A stretch of DNA of 17,797 nucleotides from VFMC01 sp044359565 (GTDB taxonomy: Bacteria; Actinomycetota; Acidimicrobiia; Acidimicrobiales; Ilumatobacteraceae), in assembly GCA_044359565.1 (NCBI GenBank), contig JBIKLX010000051.1, positions 1 through 17,797 of the forward strand, written 5' to 3'. Positions 1 to 6,334 of the stretch are shown here, one piece after another; position 1 is the first letter of the stretch; the number at the start of each line of letters is the position of its first letter. The notes under the pieces were generated by a model that did no database searches, had not been told where the DNA came from, and saw only the letters and a list, made by a program, of their open reading frames with translations. Both the position numbers and the translations under genes were made by a program.

Positions 1-669
1 GAGCGCATCGAGTTCGAACACGACTGGCAGGCGGCGAAGCAGCAGTACGGCGAGGCCGTGTGCCACGACCTCCTGCCCCGCACCACTACCCAGCGTCGCT
101 ACGACGCACTGCAGCGACTCGTCGCGGGTGATCCGGCCGGCAACCCAGCTGGTGGCGTGTCGACCGTGGTGAACATCGTCGCGGATCTGCCCACCTGGCT
201 CCACCAACTCGACCGCATCAGCGGCATGCCGGGGGTGGCACCGCATATCGAACCGTTCGGGCCCACACGCGGCCGATCGCACACCATCGACGGCACCCAG
301 GTGCACCCACGCGATGTCGTGCTCGCCAGCCTCACCAACCACGTGCGCTGCATCGTCACCGACACCACCGGCCGGGCCGTGGCGATGACCTCCAAGCAGC
401 GCCTGTTCACCGGCCCGCTCGCCGATGCCATTCGACTCACCTCCACCACCTGCACCCACCCCGGCTGCCTCGCACCCGCCAGCGCATCGCAACTCGACCA
501 CCTCGTCCCCCACAGCCGGGGTGGCCCCACCTCGGCCATCAACGGCGGGCCGGTGTGCGACCACCACAACCCGTGGCGCTACGCCGCAGGTGTCCGCACC
601 TACCTCCGCGACGACGGCGTCTGGATCACCGAGTACCCCGACGGCACCCGCATCGCCCCACCCGACTGA
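1..669 (+). CDS. HNH endonuclease, DUF222-associated type (5' end missing)
   Basis: The frame is open from the first base, so the gene begins outside the window; 222 residues are visible before TGA at 667-669. The C-terminal part carries an HNH nuclease module: a CTHPGC pair of cysteines, then LDHLVPHSRGG, an Asn in SAINGGPVC and a final CDHHN. This is the usual Cys-Cys / DH / N / C..HN arrangement of the metal-dependent beta-beta-alpha nuclease fold. The preceding residues, with a run of basic and acidic helices, would suit the C-terminal end of a DUF222 domain, which in actinobacteria is typically fused to this HNH type (13E12-repeat-like proteins), but the diagnostic part of DUF222 lies off the window. 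These proteins occur in many copies per actinobacterial genome and their biological role is not settled. It may act as a DNA nickase or endonuclease; no mobile-element boundary is visible next to it. Confidence 0.85.
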   Translation, partial: ERIEFEHDWQAAKQQYGEAVCHDLLPRTTTQRRYDALQRLVAGDPAGNPAGGVSTVVNIVADLPTWLHQLDRISGMPGVAPHIEPFGPTRGRSHTIDGTQVHPRDVVLASLTNHVRCIVTDTTGRAVAMTSKQRLFTGPLADAIRLTSTTCTHPGCLAPASASQLDHLVPHSRGGPTSAINGGPVCDHHNPWRYAAGVRTYLRDDGVWITEYPDGTRIAPPD

Positions 670-683
670 GCGCCGGACGGCAC

Positions 684-689
684 TATCGT
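684..689 (+). promoter_or_regulatory. Putative -10 box of a leaderless transcript, cysteine hydrolase gene
   Basis: TATCGT matches the TAnnnT -10 pattern and ends six bases before the ATG at 696. This places the expected transcription start at or next to the start codon, and no Shine-Dalgarno sequence is present. No convincing -35 hexamer was found. Confidence 0.5.
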
Positions 690-695
690 CGCTGT

Positions 696-1283
696 ATGCC
701 GCATCTCGACGCCGCCGACTGTGTGATGGTGGTCATCGACGCGCAGCCCGGCTTCTACGACGCGTCGCGAGTCGACGTCGATCGTGGCCTGTTCGTGTCC
801 GCGCTCGAGCGTTCGGCCTGGGTCACCGGTGTTGCTGCGGCGCTCGGTGTCCCCATCGTGTTCACTGAGGAAGACGCCGCCACGAACGGGCCGACGGCGG
901 GGCCGATCCGCGCCGCGGCGCCGGTCGACTCGCCGGTGCTGGTGAAGCAGGTGTTCGGTGCGGACGCGAACCCCGATATCGACGCCGCAGTGCGTCGCCA
1001 CGGCCGCCCTGCCGTGGTGCTCGTCGGGCTCGAGACCGATGTGTGCGTCGCCCACTCGGCGATCGGCTGGAGCGAACACGGCATGCGGACGGTCGTCGTC
1101 CACGACGCGGTGTACTCCGCGGGCGGCGGGCACGCGAACGGCCTCGCCCGGCTGCGTTCGGAGGGTGTCGAACTGCTGTCGGCCAAGGAGCTGTACTACG
1201 AGTGGTTGCGCGATCTGCCCTCGGTGCGCGCCTTCGACGCTGCGCACCCGCACCTCGCCACGCCCCCTGGCTTCTCGCTCTAG
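696..1283 (+). CDS. Isochorismatase-family cysteine hydrolase
   Basis: This 195-residue protein has the compact single-domain size of the isochorismatase-like superfamily. It opens with VMVVIDAQPGFYD, and the family triad can be placed at Asp15 (VIDAQ), Lys84 (VLVKQVF) and Cys117 (GLETDVCVAHSA). The sequence after Cys117 (HGMRTVVVHDAVYS) matches the conserved strand-helix that follows the nucleophile. Members hydrolyse amides or ureido compounds (nicotinamidase, N-carbamoyl amidohydrolases) or, rarely, isochorismate. Substrate cannot be read from the sequence, and no enterobactin or menaquinone genes are nearby. It is expected to be cytoplasmic, as there is no signal peptide. The ATG at 696 is chosen because it directly precedes the conserved first strand and follows a -10-like box. 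The gene converges on the ABC-F gene with a 28-base gap. Confidence 0.88.
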   Translation: MPHLDAADCVMVVIDAQPGFYDASRVDVDRGLFVSALERSAWVTGVAAALGVPIVFTEEDAATNGPTAGPIRAAAPVDSPVLVKQVFGADANPDIDAAVRRHGRPAVVLVGLETDVCVAHSAIGWSEHGMRTVVVHDAVYSAGGGHANGLARLRSEGVELLSAKELYYEWLRDLPSVRAFDAAHPHLATPPGFSL

Positions 1284-1311
1284 CGAACCGGCACGTCGAC
1301 CGAACCTGGAA

Positions 1312-2925
1312 CTAGGCGAGATCGACGAGATCGAGCCAGCTGGCGTTGAAGTAGTCGAGTTCGCCGTCGGGCAACAACAGCACCTTGGTGGGCGACAGTT
1401 GCTCGACGAACTCGGGATCGTGACTGACCACGATGATGCTGCCCTTCCAGGCACTGAGCGCATCGGCCACGGCCTGGCGGCTGGGCGGGTCGAGGTTGTT
1501 GGTGGGTTCGTCGAGCAGCAGCAGGTTGTTGCGGCCCACCATCAGCATCGCCAGGGCCAGCTTCGTCTTCTCGCCGCCCGACAGCGTGCCGCTCTCCTGG
1601 TTCACCTTCTCGCCCGACAGACCCACCATGCCCAGCAACCCGCGCAGTTGGGTCTCGGTGAGCAGCACCCCGGGTGGCACAGCCGTGCGCATGTTGGTGA
1701 GCAGGCTCTCGTGGCGCAGGAGGTTGTCGTGCTCCTGCGCGTAGTAGCCGACGTGCACGTCGTGACCGAAGCGGATCTGGCCGAGGTTGGCCTCGGTCTC
1801 GGCGGCGAGGATGCGCAGCAGGCTGGTCTTGCCCGCACCGTTCAGGCCCAGTACCAGCAGGCGCTCGCCGCGGCCGAGATCGAACGAGACGTCTTCGAAC
1901 ACGGCCGGTCCGCCGTAGGCCTTCGACAGCCCGGTGGCCTCGATGACCGTGACACCGCACGACGGCGGGTCGGGAAAACGCACTTTCAGCGTGCGTTCGG
2001 CGTTGGGGGCATGCACCCGCTCGGCCTCGAGCCGGGCGATCTGCTTCTCCTTGCTGTGTGCCATGGCCGCCTTGGTGGCCTTCGCACCGAAGCGGTCGAC
2101 CACCGACTGGAGGCGAGCGATCTCCTTGCCCTGCAGGGCCGCCTTGCGCGCCATGCGCTCTTCGTCGAGTGCCCGGGCGGTGCGGTACTGGCTGTACGTG
2201 CCCTTGTACTCGACCACGTGCCCGGTGGCATCCTCGGCCGGCCGGTCGAGGTGCAGCACACGGGTAATGGCCTCGTCGAGCAGTTCGAGGTCGTGACTGA
2301 TGACCAGCAGTGCGCCGCGGTAGTTGCGCAGGAACCCGAGCAGCCATTCCTTGGCGTCGACGTCGAGGTGGTTGGTGGGTTCGTCGAGCAGCAGCACATC
2401 GCTGCCGGCGAACAAGATGCGCGACAACTCCACCCGCCGCCGCTCGCCACCCGACAGCACGTCGATGGGCAGGTCGAGCCGATCGGCGCGCAGGCCGAGG
2501 CCGTGGGCGATGGACCGTGCCTCGCTGTCGGCCGCATAGCCACCGGAGGTGGCGAACTCGTCCTGGGCGCGGCTGTAGCGGGCGACGTTGCGGTCGCTCG
2601 GGTCTTCCTCCATGGCGATGCGCAGCTTCTCGATGCGCACCAGTGCGTCGTCGATACCCCGGCCCGACAGGATGTGGGTGATGGCGCTGCGACCCTCGGT
2701 GCCCTCGATGCGTGGGTCTTGCGGCAGGTAACCGAAGCCGCCCTTGCGCACCACGCTGCCGTGCGCCGGTTCGGTCTCGCCGCCCAGCACCTTGAAGAAG
2801 CTCGTCTTCCCGGCCCCGTTGCGGCCGACCAGGCCCACCTTGTCGCGCGGCATGATGGTGAAGGAAGCGCCGTCGACAACGAAGCGGCCCCCCACTTCCA
2901 CCGACACCTGGCGCACCTGCAACAT
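1312..2925 (-). CDS. ABC-F family ATPase (ribosome-associated type)
   Basis: The 537-residue protein has two ABC ATPase domains in tandem and no membrane segments, which defines ABC-F. Domain 1 has Walker A GRNGAGKT (34-41), signature LSGGERRR (157-164) and Walker B LLLDEPTNHLD (178-188). Domain 2 has GLNGAGKT (360-367), LSGGEKTK (448-455) and LLLLDEPTNNLD (468-479). Between them, about 225-325 form a charged, probably helical linker that in characterised members (EttA, Uup, Vga/Msr types) contacts the P-site tRNA and peptidyl transferase centre. Known family roles are rescue or regulation of stalled ribosomes, and in some members protection from ribosome-targeting antibiotics. Length and the lack of a long C-terminal extension fit a housekeeping member, but resistance function cannot be excluded. 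The start at 2925 (MLQVRQVSVEV) is chosen because the first ABC strand begins there and a TACCCT box lies seven bases upstream. It is divergent from the DUF2752 gene. Confidence 0.95.
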   Translation of the reverse strand: MLQVRQVSVEVGGRFVVDGASFTIMPRDKVGLVGRNGAGKTSFFKVLGGETEPAHGSVVRKGGFGYLPQDPRIEGTEGRSAITHILSGRGIDDALVRIEKLRIAMEEDPSDRNVARYSRAQDEFATSGGYAADSEARSIAHGLGLRADRLDLPIDVLSGGERRRVELSRILFAGSDVLLLDEPTNHLDVDAKEWLLGFLRNYRGALLVISHDLELLDEAITRVLHLDRPAEDATGHVVEYKGTYSQYRTARALDEERMARKAALQGKEIARLQSVVDRFGAKATKAAMAHSKEKQIARLEAERVHAPNAERTLKVRFPDPPSCGVTVIEATGLSKAYGGPAVFEDVSFDLGRGERLLVLGLNGAGKTSLLRILAAETEANLGQIRFGHDVHVGYYAQEHDNLLRHESLLTNMRTAVPPGVLLTETQLRGLLGMVGLSGEKVNQESGTLSGGEKTKLALAMLMVGRNNLLLLDEPTNNLDPPSRQAVADALSAWKGSIIVVSHDPEFVEQLSPTKVLLLPDGELDYFNASWLDLVDLA

Positions 2926-2932
2926 CTGCTGC

Positions 2933-2938
2933 AGGGTA
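2933..2938 (-). promoter_or_regulatory. Putative -10 box, ABC-F gene (leaderless)
   Basis: On the minus strand TACCCT fits TAnnnT and ends seven bases before the ATG at 2925. There is no Shine-Dalgarno sequence. It lies back to back with the DUF2752 box in a 46-base shared intergenic region. Confidence 0.5.
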
Positions 2939-2956
2939 CTGGCGAAGGCCCGTCGG

Positions 2957-2962
2957 TAGGCT
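2957..2962 (+). promoter_or_regulatory. Putative -10 box, DUF2752 gene (leaderless or very short leader)
   Basis: TAGGCT fits TAnnnT and ends nine bases before the ATG at 2972. It falls where the -35 element of the opposing ABC-F promoter would be, so the two promoters probably overlap. Confidence 0.45.
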
Positions 2963-2971
2963 CGCTCACCG

Positions 2972-3406
2972 ATGGACGCCGTCGCCACCGTCGTGCCCCG
3001 CACACGCGACCGCCTCGCCGCCGCGGCCTGCGGCTGCGCGCTGGTGGGGGCTGCGGTGTACACGGCGCTGAACGAGCCCGGCGCTCCCGGCAGCCGCTTC
3101 ATCCCCTGCGCGTTCCACCGGCTCACCGGCCTGTGGTGCCCAGGGTGCGGCCTCACACGAGGCACGCACGCGCTGTTCACCGGCCACCCGTTCGAGGCAC
3201 TCGGCTACAACCTGTTCACCCCGCTGGCGCTGGTGGGCATCGTCGTGGCCTGGGCCACCTGGGCGCTGCGCTGCTGGGGCCGACCGGTACGCAACCCGTT
3301 CGAACGCATGCCCGAGCGATGGGCGCAGGTACTACTCGTGCTGGTGCTCGCGTACGGCGTCGTGCGGAACCTGCCCGTCGCTCCGTTCCGTTCGCTCGCG
3401 CCCTGA
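2972..3406 (+). CDS. DUF2752 family membrane protein
   Basis: The 144-residue protein carries the hallmark of DUF2752: a cysteine-rich loop with Cys46 in FIPCAFHRLTG, followed by the CPGCGLTRG motif at 56-64 and a short HPFEALGYNLF segment. Three hydrophobic stretches (about 17-33, 80-100 and 116-131) suggest an integral membrane protein with the CPxCG motif near the membrane surface after the first helix. The two cysteines of CPGC resemble a metal or redox site, but no function has been established for the family. The gene starts 46 bases from the divergent ABC-F gene and ends five bases before the convergent SGNH lipoprotein gene, so it is probably transcribed alone. Confidence in the family is high; nothing in the sequence supports a specific function. 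Confidence 0.85.
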   Translation: MDAVATVVPRTRDRLAAAACGCALVGAAVYTALNEPGAPGSRFIPCAFHRLTGLWCPGCGLTRGTHALFTGHPFEALGYNLFTPLALVGIVVAWATWALRCWGRPVRNPFERMPERWAQVLLVLVLAYGVVRNLPVAPFRSLAP

Positions 3407-3411
3407 CGCGC

Positions 3412-4428
3412 CTATTCCGGCGGCGGCGCGGTCGTCGGCGCGGTCGTGCTGGCGGGTGCAGACGTGCTGGAGGGTGCGGCCGTGCTGGCGGGTGCAGACG
3501 TGCTGGTGGGTGCAGCAGTCGTGGTCGACTTGGGCACGGTCGTGGTGGTGGACGACGTGGGCGACGGGCCTGGCACCGAGGTGCTGGTGGTCGTCGTCGG
3601 GAAGCCAGGGATGCCACCGGTGTCGTCGACGAACACCTGGTCGAGACAACGCCCCTTACCGTTCCCGGGTGGAGCCGTCCCGAAGCGCTGCGTCAACAGC
3701 ACCGCCAACGAGAGTCGGCCGATCTCGCTGGGGTGGATCAAGTCGTCGACCAGCAGGCTTGGGTCGGCTGCAGTGGCGGCCGCCCAGTCGACGATGCTGA
3801 CGTTGGCGTAGGTCTCGTCGAGGGCGCGCAGGATCTGGTTCACCTCGACCATGTCGTCGTTGCGTTCGCTGACGGTGACCACCACCACCGGTCGGTCGCC
3901 GAACCGGTTGATCAACCGGTTCATCAGTTTGAAGTACTGCTTGGCGTCGCGGTTGTAGTTGGTGCCGAGGAAGATGACGATGGCGTCCCAGTCCTGCTCG
4001 AGCATCTTGTCGGCGACGATGAGCCCAAAGTCGATGAACCGGCTGACCTCGGCTTCGATCTCCACCCGCCAACCGAGGGGTGTCATCGTCCGACACACCT
4101 CGTTGCCATAGCGCTTCGACACCGACGCCAGGATCGAGTCGCCGATCATCAGCACCCGGTTCCCGGTGACGAGTTCCCCCAACTGCTCTGACGGAGAAGG
4201 TGGCGTCGTCGGCACCGTGACGTCGGTGGAGCCGAGTTCGAGCGGGGTGGGGGTGGTGCTGATGGGAAGGGCCACGGTCGACAACACGGGCGGCAACGGC
4301 CCCACGCCCACGCTCGATGCACCAGCAACCGAGGTGGGGGCCGCGCTGTCGCCGTCGCCACCGATGGCCGAACAAGCCACCAATACGACGGCGCACAGCG
4401 CTGTCACCACCTCGCGTCGAACAGTCAT
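3412..4428 (-). CDS. SGNH/GDSL hydrolase lipoprotein with Thr/Ser/Pro-rich tail
   Basis: The 338-residue precursor has a lipoprotein signal peptide: Arg4-Arg5, a hydrophobic core, and the lipobox LVAC with the lipidated Cys19. A low-complexity Ser/Thr/Pro/Ala linker runs to about 88. The catalytic domain follows, with MIGDSIL (nucleophile Ser98), FLGTNYN (Asn157, oxyanion-hole block) and DDLIHPSEIG (Asp229, His232), the block I, III and V elements of SGNH hydrolases. Such domains cleave or transfer acyl or acetyl groups on sugars, lipids or cell-wall polymers. Residues from about 275 to the end are again Thr/Ser/Pro/Ala-rich and include a six-residue repeat encoded by an 18-base DNA repeat. 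A second low-complexity region after the domain is unusual for a lipoprotein and might be glycosylated or span the wall; that is inference. The ATG at 4428 gives a complete signal peptide. MscL lies 72 bases upstream on the same strand, separated by a hairpin. Confidence 0.85.
   Translation of the reverse strand: MTVRREVVTALCAVVLVACSAIGGDGDSAAPTSVAGASSVGVGPLPPVLSTVALPISTTPTPLELGSTDVTVPTTPPSPSEQLGELVTGNRVLMIGDSILASVSKRYGNEVCRTMTPLGWRVEIEAEVSRFIDFGLIVADKMLEQDWDAIVIFLGTNYNRDAKQYFKLMNRLINRFGDRPVVVVTVSERNDDMVEVNQILRALDETYANVSIVDWAAATAADPSLLVDDLIHPSEIGRLSLAVLLTQRFGTAPPGNGKGRCLDQVFVDDTGGIPGFPTTTTSTSVPGPSPTSSTTTTVPKSTTTAAPTSTSAPASTAAPSSTSAPASTTAPTTAPPPE
3446..3517. repeat. Four tandem 18-bp units in the SGNH lipoprotein gene
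   Basis: Four in-frame units start at 3446, 3464, 3482 and 3500. Units 1 and 3 are identical (GTGCTGGCGGGTGCAGAC); units 2 and 4 differ at a few positions, giving a hint of a 36-bp higher-order period. On the coding (minus) strand each unit encodes six residues of the Ser/Thr-Ala-Pro type. Such repeats can change copy number by slippage without breaking the frame. Confidence 0.9.
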
Positions 4429-4482
4429 GAGCGCTCTATTCGACCCAGTGGGCCGACCGGAAGCAAGTCACCTCCGATATGT

Positions 4483-4500
4483 CGTCGGTGACAACCGACG
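4483..4500 (-). terminator. Hairpin directly after the MscL stop codon
   Basis: CGTCGGT (4483-4489) and ACCGACG (4494-4500) form a perfect seven-base-pair stem with a four-base loop. It begins at the base after the MscL stop codon (4501-4503, minus strand). No T-run follows, so it is not a classical intrinsic terminator. It may terminate weakly, stabilise the mscL 3' end, or be coincidental. An alternative pairing is GTCACC at about 4467-4472 with GGTGAC at about 4487-4492. Confidence 0.4.
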
Positions 4501-4935
4501 TCAGGAGTTGCGCGACTTCAGTTCGTCGCGGATCTCGGTGAGCAGGTCGACCTGGCTCGGGCCAGCCGTGGAGAGGTCGCGCTTGGTGGCTGCCCGATAG
4601 AACTTCACCAGGCCGAACACGGCCAACGCTGTGAGCCCGAAGACCACCACCTGGTTGATGAAGGCACCCCACTTCACCGTCTCGTAGGCCTTCCCGGCGA
4701 TACCGGTGCAGTCCTTCTTGCCGGTGGGCACACCGTTGGCATCTGTGATGTCGGTGCACTTCACCATCAGGCCGATGATGCCCATCACGATGTCGTTGAC
4801 GAACGAATCGATCAACGCCTTGATGGCGACGCCCATGATGAAGGCGACCGCGATGGTCATCAGGTCGCCCGTGATGATGAAATCCTTGAACTCCTGGATG
4901 AGGCCCTTCTTCGGCGCCTCGGCTGTGTCTACCAT
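4501..4935 (-). CDS. mscL: Large-conductance mechanosensitive channel MscL
   Basis: The 144-residue protein has the MscL plan: a short amphipathic N-terminus (LIQEFKDFIITGDLM), TM1 at about 25-50 (AVAFIMGVAIKALIDSFVNDI) with the glycine-spaced pore face, an external loop, TM2 at about 92-113 and a C-terminal helix containing LLTEIRDEL, which matches the cytoplasmic bundle of the family. MscL forms a pentamer in the inner membrane and opens under high membrane tension, releasing solutes during hypo-osmotic shock. The external loop contains Cys60 and Cys76, an uncommon feature that could allow a disulphide. The ATG at 4935 is preceded by GGGGGAG with seven-base spacing, a clear ribosome-binding site, unlike most genes here. 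It lies upstream of the SGNH lipoprotein gene on the same strand and is divergent from the propeller-like lipoprotein gene. Confidence 0.88.
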   Translation of the reverse strand: MVDTAEAPKKGLIQEFKDFIITGDLMTIAVAFIMGVAIKALIDSFVNDIVMGIIGLMVKCTDITDANGVPTGKKDCTGIAGKAYETVKWGAFINQVVVFGLTALAVFGLVKFYRAATKRDLSTAGPSQVDLLTEIRDELKSRNS

Positions 4936-4942
4936 TCGGTGT

Positions 4943-4949
4943 CTCCCCC
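4943..4949 (-). promoter_or_regulatory. Shine-Dalgarno sequence of mscL
   Basis: GGGGGAG on the minus strand lies seven bases before the ATG at 4935 and fixes that start. Confidence 0.7.
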
Positions 4950-4972
4950 TTCTCATGGACCTAACGGCGAGA

Positions 4973-4978
4973 AGTATG
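4973..4978 (-). promoter_or_regulatory. Possible -10 box for mscL
   Basis: CATACT on the minus strand resembles TAnnnT with one mismatch. It would give a leader of about 30 bases that includes the Shine-Dalgarno sequence. The 172-base region 4936-5107 shows no other clear element: it holds this box, the mscL leader, and a TACCGATATCGATGG stretch near 5036-5050 that could include a -10 for the gene at 5108. Confidence 0.3.
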
Positions 4979-5107
4979 ACACGCACGGTCGACCCGCTGA
5001 CCACCCTGACCGGGTGAACGACGCGCTCGTGCACGTACCGATATCGATGGCTGCTGCGCCGCATCTGAGCTCGCGCTCTGGCAACATCGTGACGTGAGGC
5101 GAGCTCG

Positions 5108-6325
5108 ATGACCACCAGGAGCCGAGGCGCAGGCCGCCGTCGCCGTGCCGCACTCGCCACCGTTGCCGGCCTCCTGCTGGTGCCGGCCTCCTGCACGGTG
5201 AACCAGGCCACTGCACCCACCTCGATGGTGCCCCTCATCCCACCGGACCAACTGCCCATCACCACGCTGGCGGCCACCACGACGACGGCTCCGAGCAGCG
5301 ACCCGAACAACCCGCTGCTCGTCGCCCTCCCGGAGAGCGACTGTGCCTACGCCGACGCACCGGCCGAGGGTGAACTCACCTTCGTGTTCGGCAACCGGTT
5401 GTTTGGAACGACGTTCGACGCGACGACGGTGCGGTGCCTGGCGGAACTGGAGCCGAGTCAACGCGGTGTCATGCGCTGGTCGCCCGTCGCCAACCGGGTG
5501 CTGCTGAACCCGGGCACGGTGTTCGACGTCGGCGGCATCAGGTCGAGCGGGTTCGACCCCACAACCACCCGCATGGTGTGGGAGTACCCGGTGGGCGATG
5601 CGCTCATCGCCCCCACCCCGTCGAGCAAGACGCTGGTCCGCCGCAGCGCAGTCGACGGCAGTCAGCGCGCCGAGATCACGTTCCTGCCGCGCACATGGCT
5701 GGTGGCATCGCATCCGTCGGGGCAGGCGCTGCTGGCGGTGGGCCGCACCAACGACGACCTCACCGGCCTGTTCGCCGCCGACCAGACGGGGCAGAACGGC
5801 CGGCCGCTGCTGTTCATCGCCGCCGATCGCACCGTGCAGGAACTGGCCATCGATCCGTCGGGCCGTTCGGCATACCTCATCAGCACCCGCGGCGATTCGT
5901 TCGCGCTGCACCGTCTGTCGCTCTCCGACCTCGTCCTCAGCGAGGTGTCGTCGACCCCTGCCCCGCTGCTGCAGGTGATCCCCGGCCCCTCGGCTTCGGC
6001 AGTGGCCTGGAAGAGCGGGCTGTGCAACAGCATCACCGACACCTGGGTGTTCGACGAGCGACTCGGCAGCGCGGTCGTCGCCGGCGTCGGCACGCCGCTG
6101 GAGACCCTGTCGGTGGCGCCACTCGGCTGGCTCGACACCACCCGCCTCGTGGTGACTGCACGCACACTGGGCTGCGACGGACCGGCCGATGTGTGGACCT
6201 GGAACCTGCTCGACGGCTCGGCGACGTTGCTGGTGAAGAGCGTCGAGCTGCCGGCCCTGCGGCTGCTGCAACCGCAGGCGACGATGCCCGTCATCGACCC
6301 GGCCGTCGCTCCCCCGTCGCTCTAG
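5108..6325 (+). CDS. Secreted or lipid-anchored protein, probable beta-propeller
   Basis: The 405-residue protein begins with a very basic N-region (RSRGAGRRRR), a hydrophobic segment (about 14-27) and VPASC, placing a candidate lipidated cysteine at 29. The lipobox is imperfect because position -3 is Pro, so cleavage by ordinary signal peptidase is also possible. A Thr/Ala/Pro-rich linker (about 50-68) follows. The remainder consists of repeated short beta-strand-like segments such as MRWSPVANRVLLN, ELAIDPSGRSAYLIS and ASHPSGQALLAVG, similar in style to TolB/WD40-like propeller blades, though no named family was recognised. Four further cysteines (79, 110, 306, 356) could form two disulphides outside the cell. 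GAGG at 5096-5099, eight bases before the ATG, is a modest ribosome-binding site. It converges on the MFS gene with a nine-base gap. The function is unknown; binding or sensing at the cell surface is a guess from fold type only. Confidence 0.75.
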   Translation: MTTRSRGAGRRRRAALATVAGLLLVPASCTVNQATAPTSMVPLIPPDQLPITTLAATTTTAPSSDPNNPLLVALPESDCAYADAPAEGELTFVFGNRLFGTTFDATTVRCLAELEPSQRGVMRWSPVANRVLLNPGTVFDVGGIRSSGFDPTTTRMVWEYPVGDALIAPTPSSKTLVRRSAVDGSQRAEITFLPRTWLVASHPSGQALLAVGRTNDDLTGLFAADQTGQNGRPLLFIAADRTVQELAIDPSGRSAYLISTRGDSFALHRLSLSDLVLSEVSSTPAPLLQVIPGPSASAVAWKSGLCNSITDTWVFDERLGSAVVAGVGTPLETLSVAPLGWLDTTRLVVTARTLGCDGPADVWTWNLLDGSATLLVKSVELPALRLLQPQATMPVIDPAVAPPSL

Positions 6326-6334
6326 GCCGGCGAA

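Noticed and set aside
696..1283. True isochorismatase of siderophore synthesis
   Set aside because: There is no aryl carrier domain and no enterobactin-type genes nearby, and the superfamily is dominated by other hydrolases.
1312..2925. Antibiotic-resistance ABC-F gene
   Set aside because: The sequence shows only family-level motifs. No resistance-specific linker could be recognised by eye, and there is no attenuator leader upstream.
3446..3517. Possible CRISPR-like array
   Set aside because: The units are directly adjacent, 18 bases long, without spacers, and in frame with a coding sequence, so this is a coding minisatellite.
958..4191. Open frame of 1077 codons on the plus strand
   Set aside because: It runs antisense to the ABC-F and SGNH lipoprotein genes and across the DUF2752 gene in another frame. 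Its translation is low-complexity, with no recognisable domain. Long antisense frames are expected at this GC content.
4976..5017. Thirteen-codon open frame in the mscL upstream region, a possible leader peptide
   Set aside because: It is on the strand opposite mscL and ends about 90 bases before the next plus-strand gene. There is no attenuator structure or codon bias to support it.
4961..6271. Open frame of 436 codons on the minus strand opposite the propeller-like gene
   Set aside because: The translation is rich in Arg, Gln and His, with no signal peptide or domain. The plus-strand frame has a signal peptide and propeller-like pattern.
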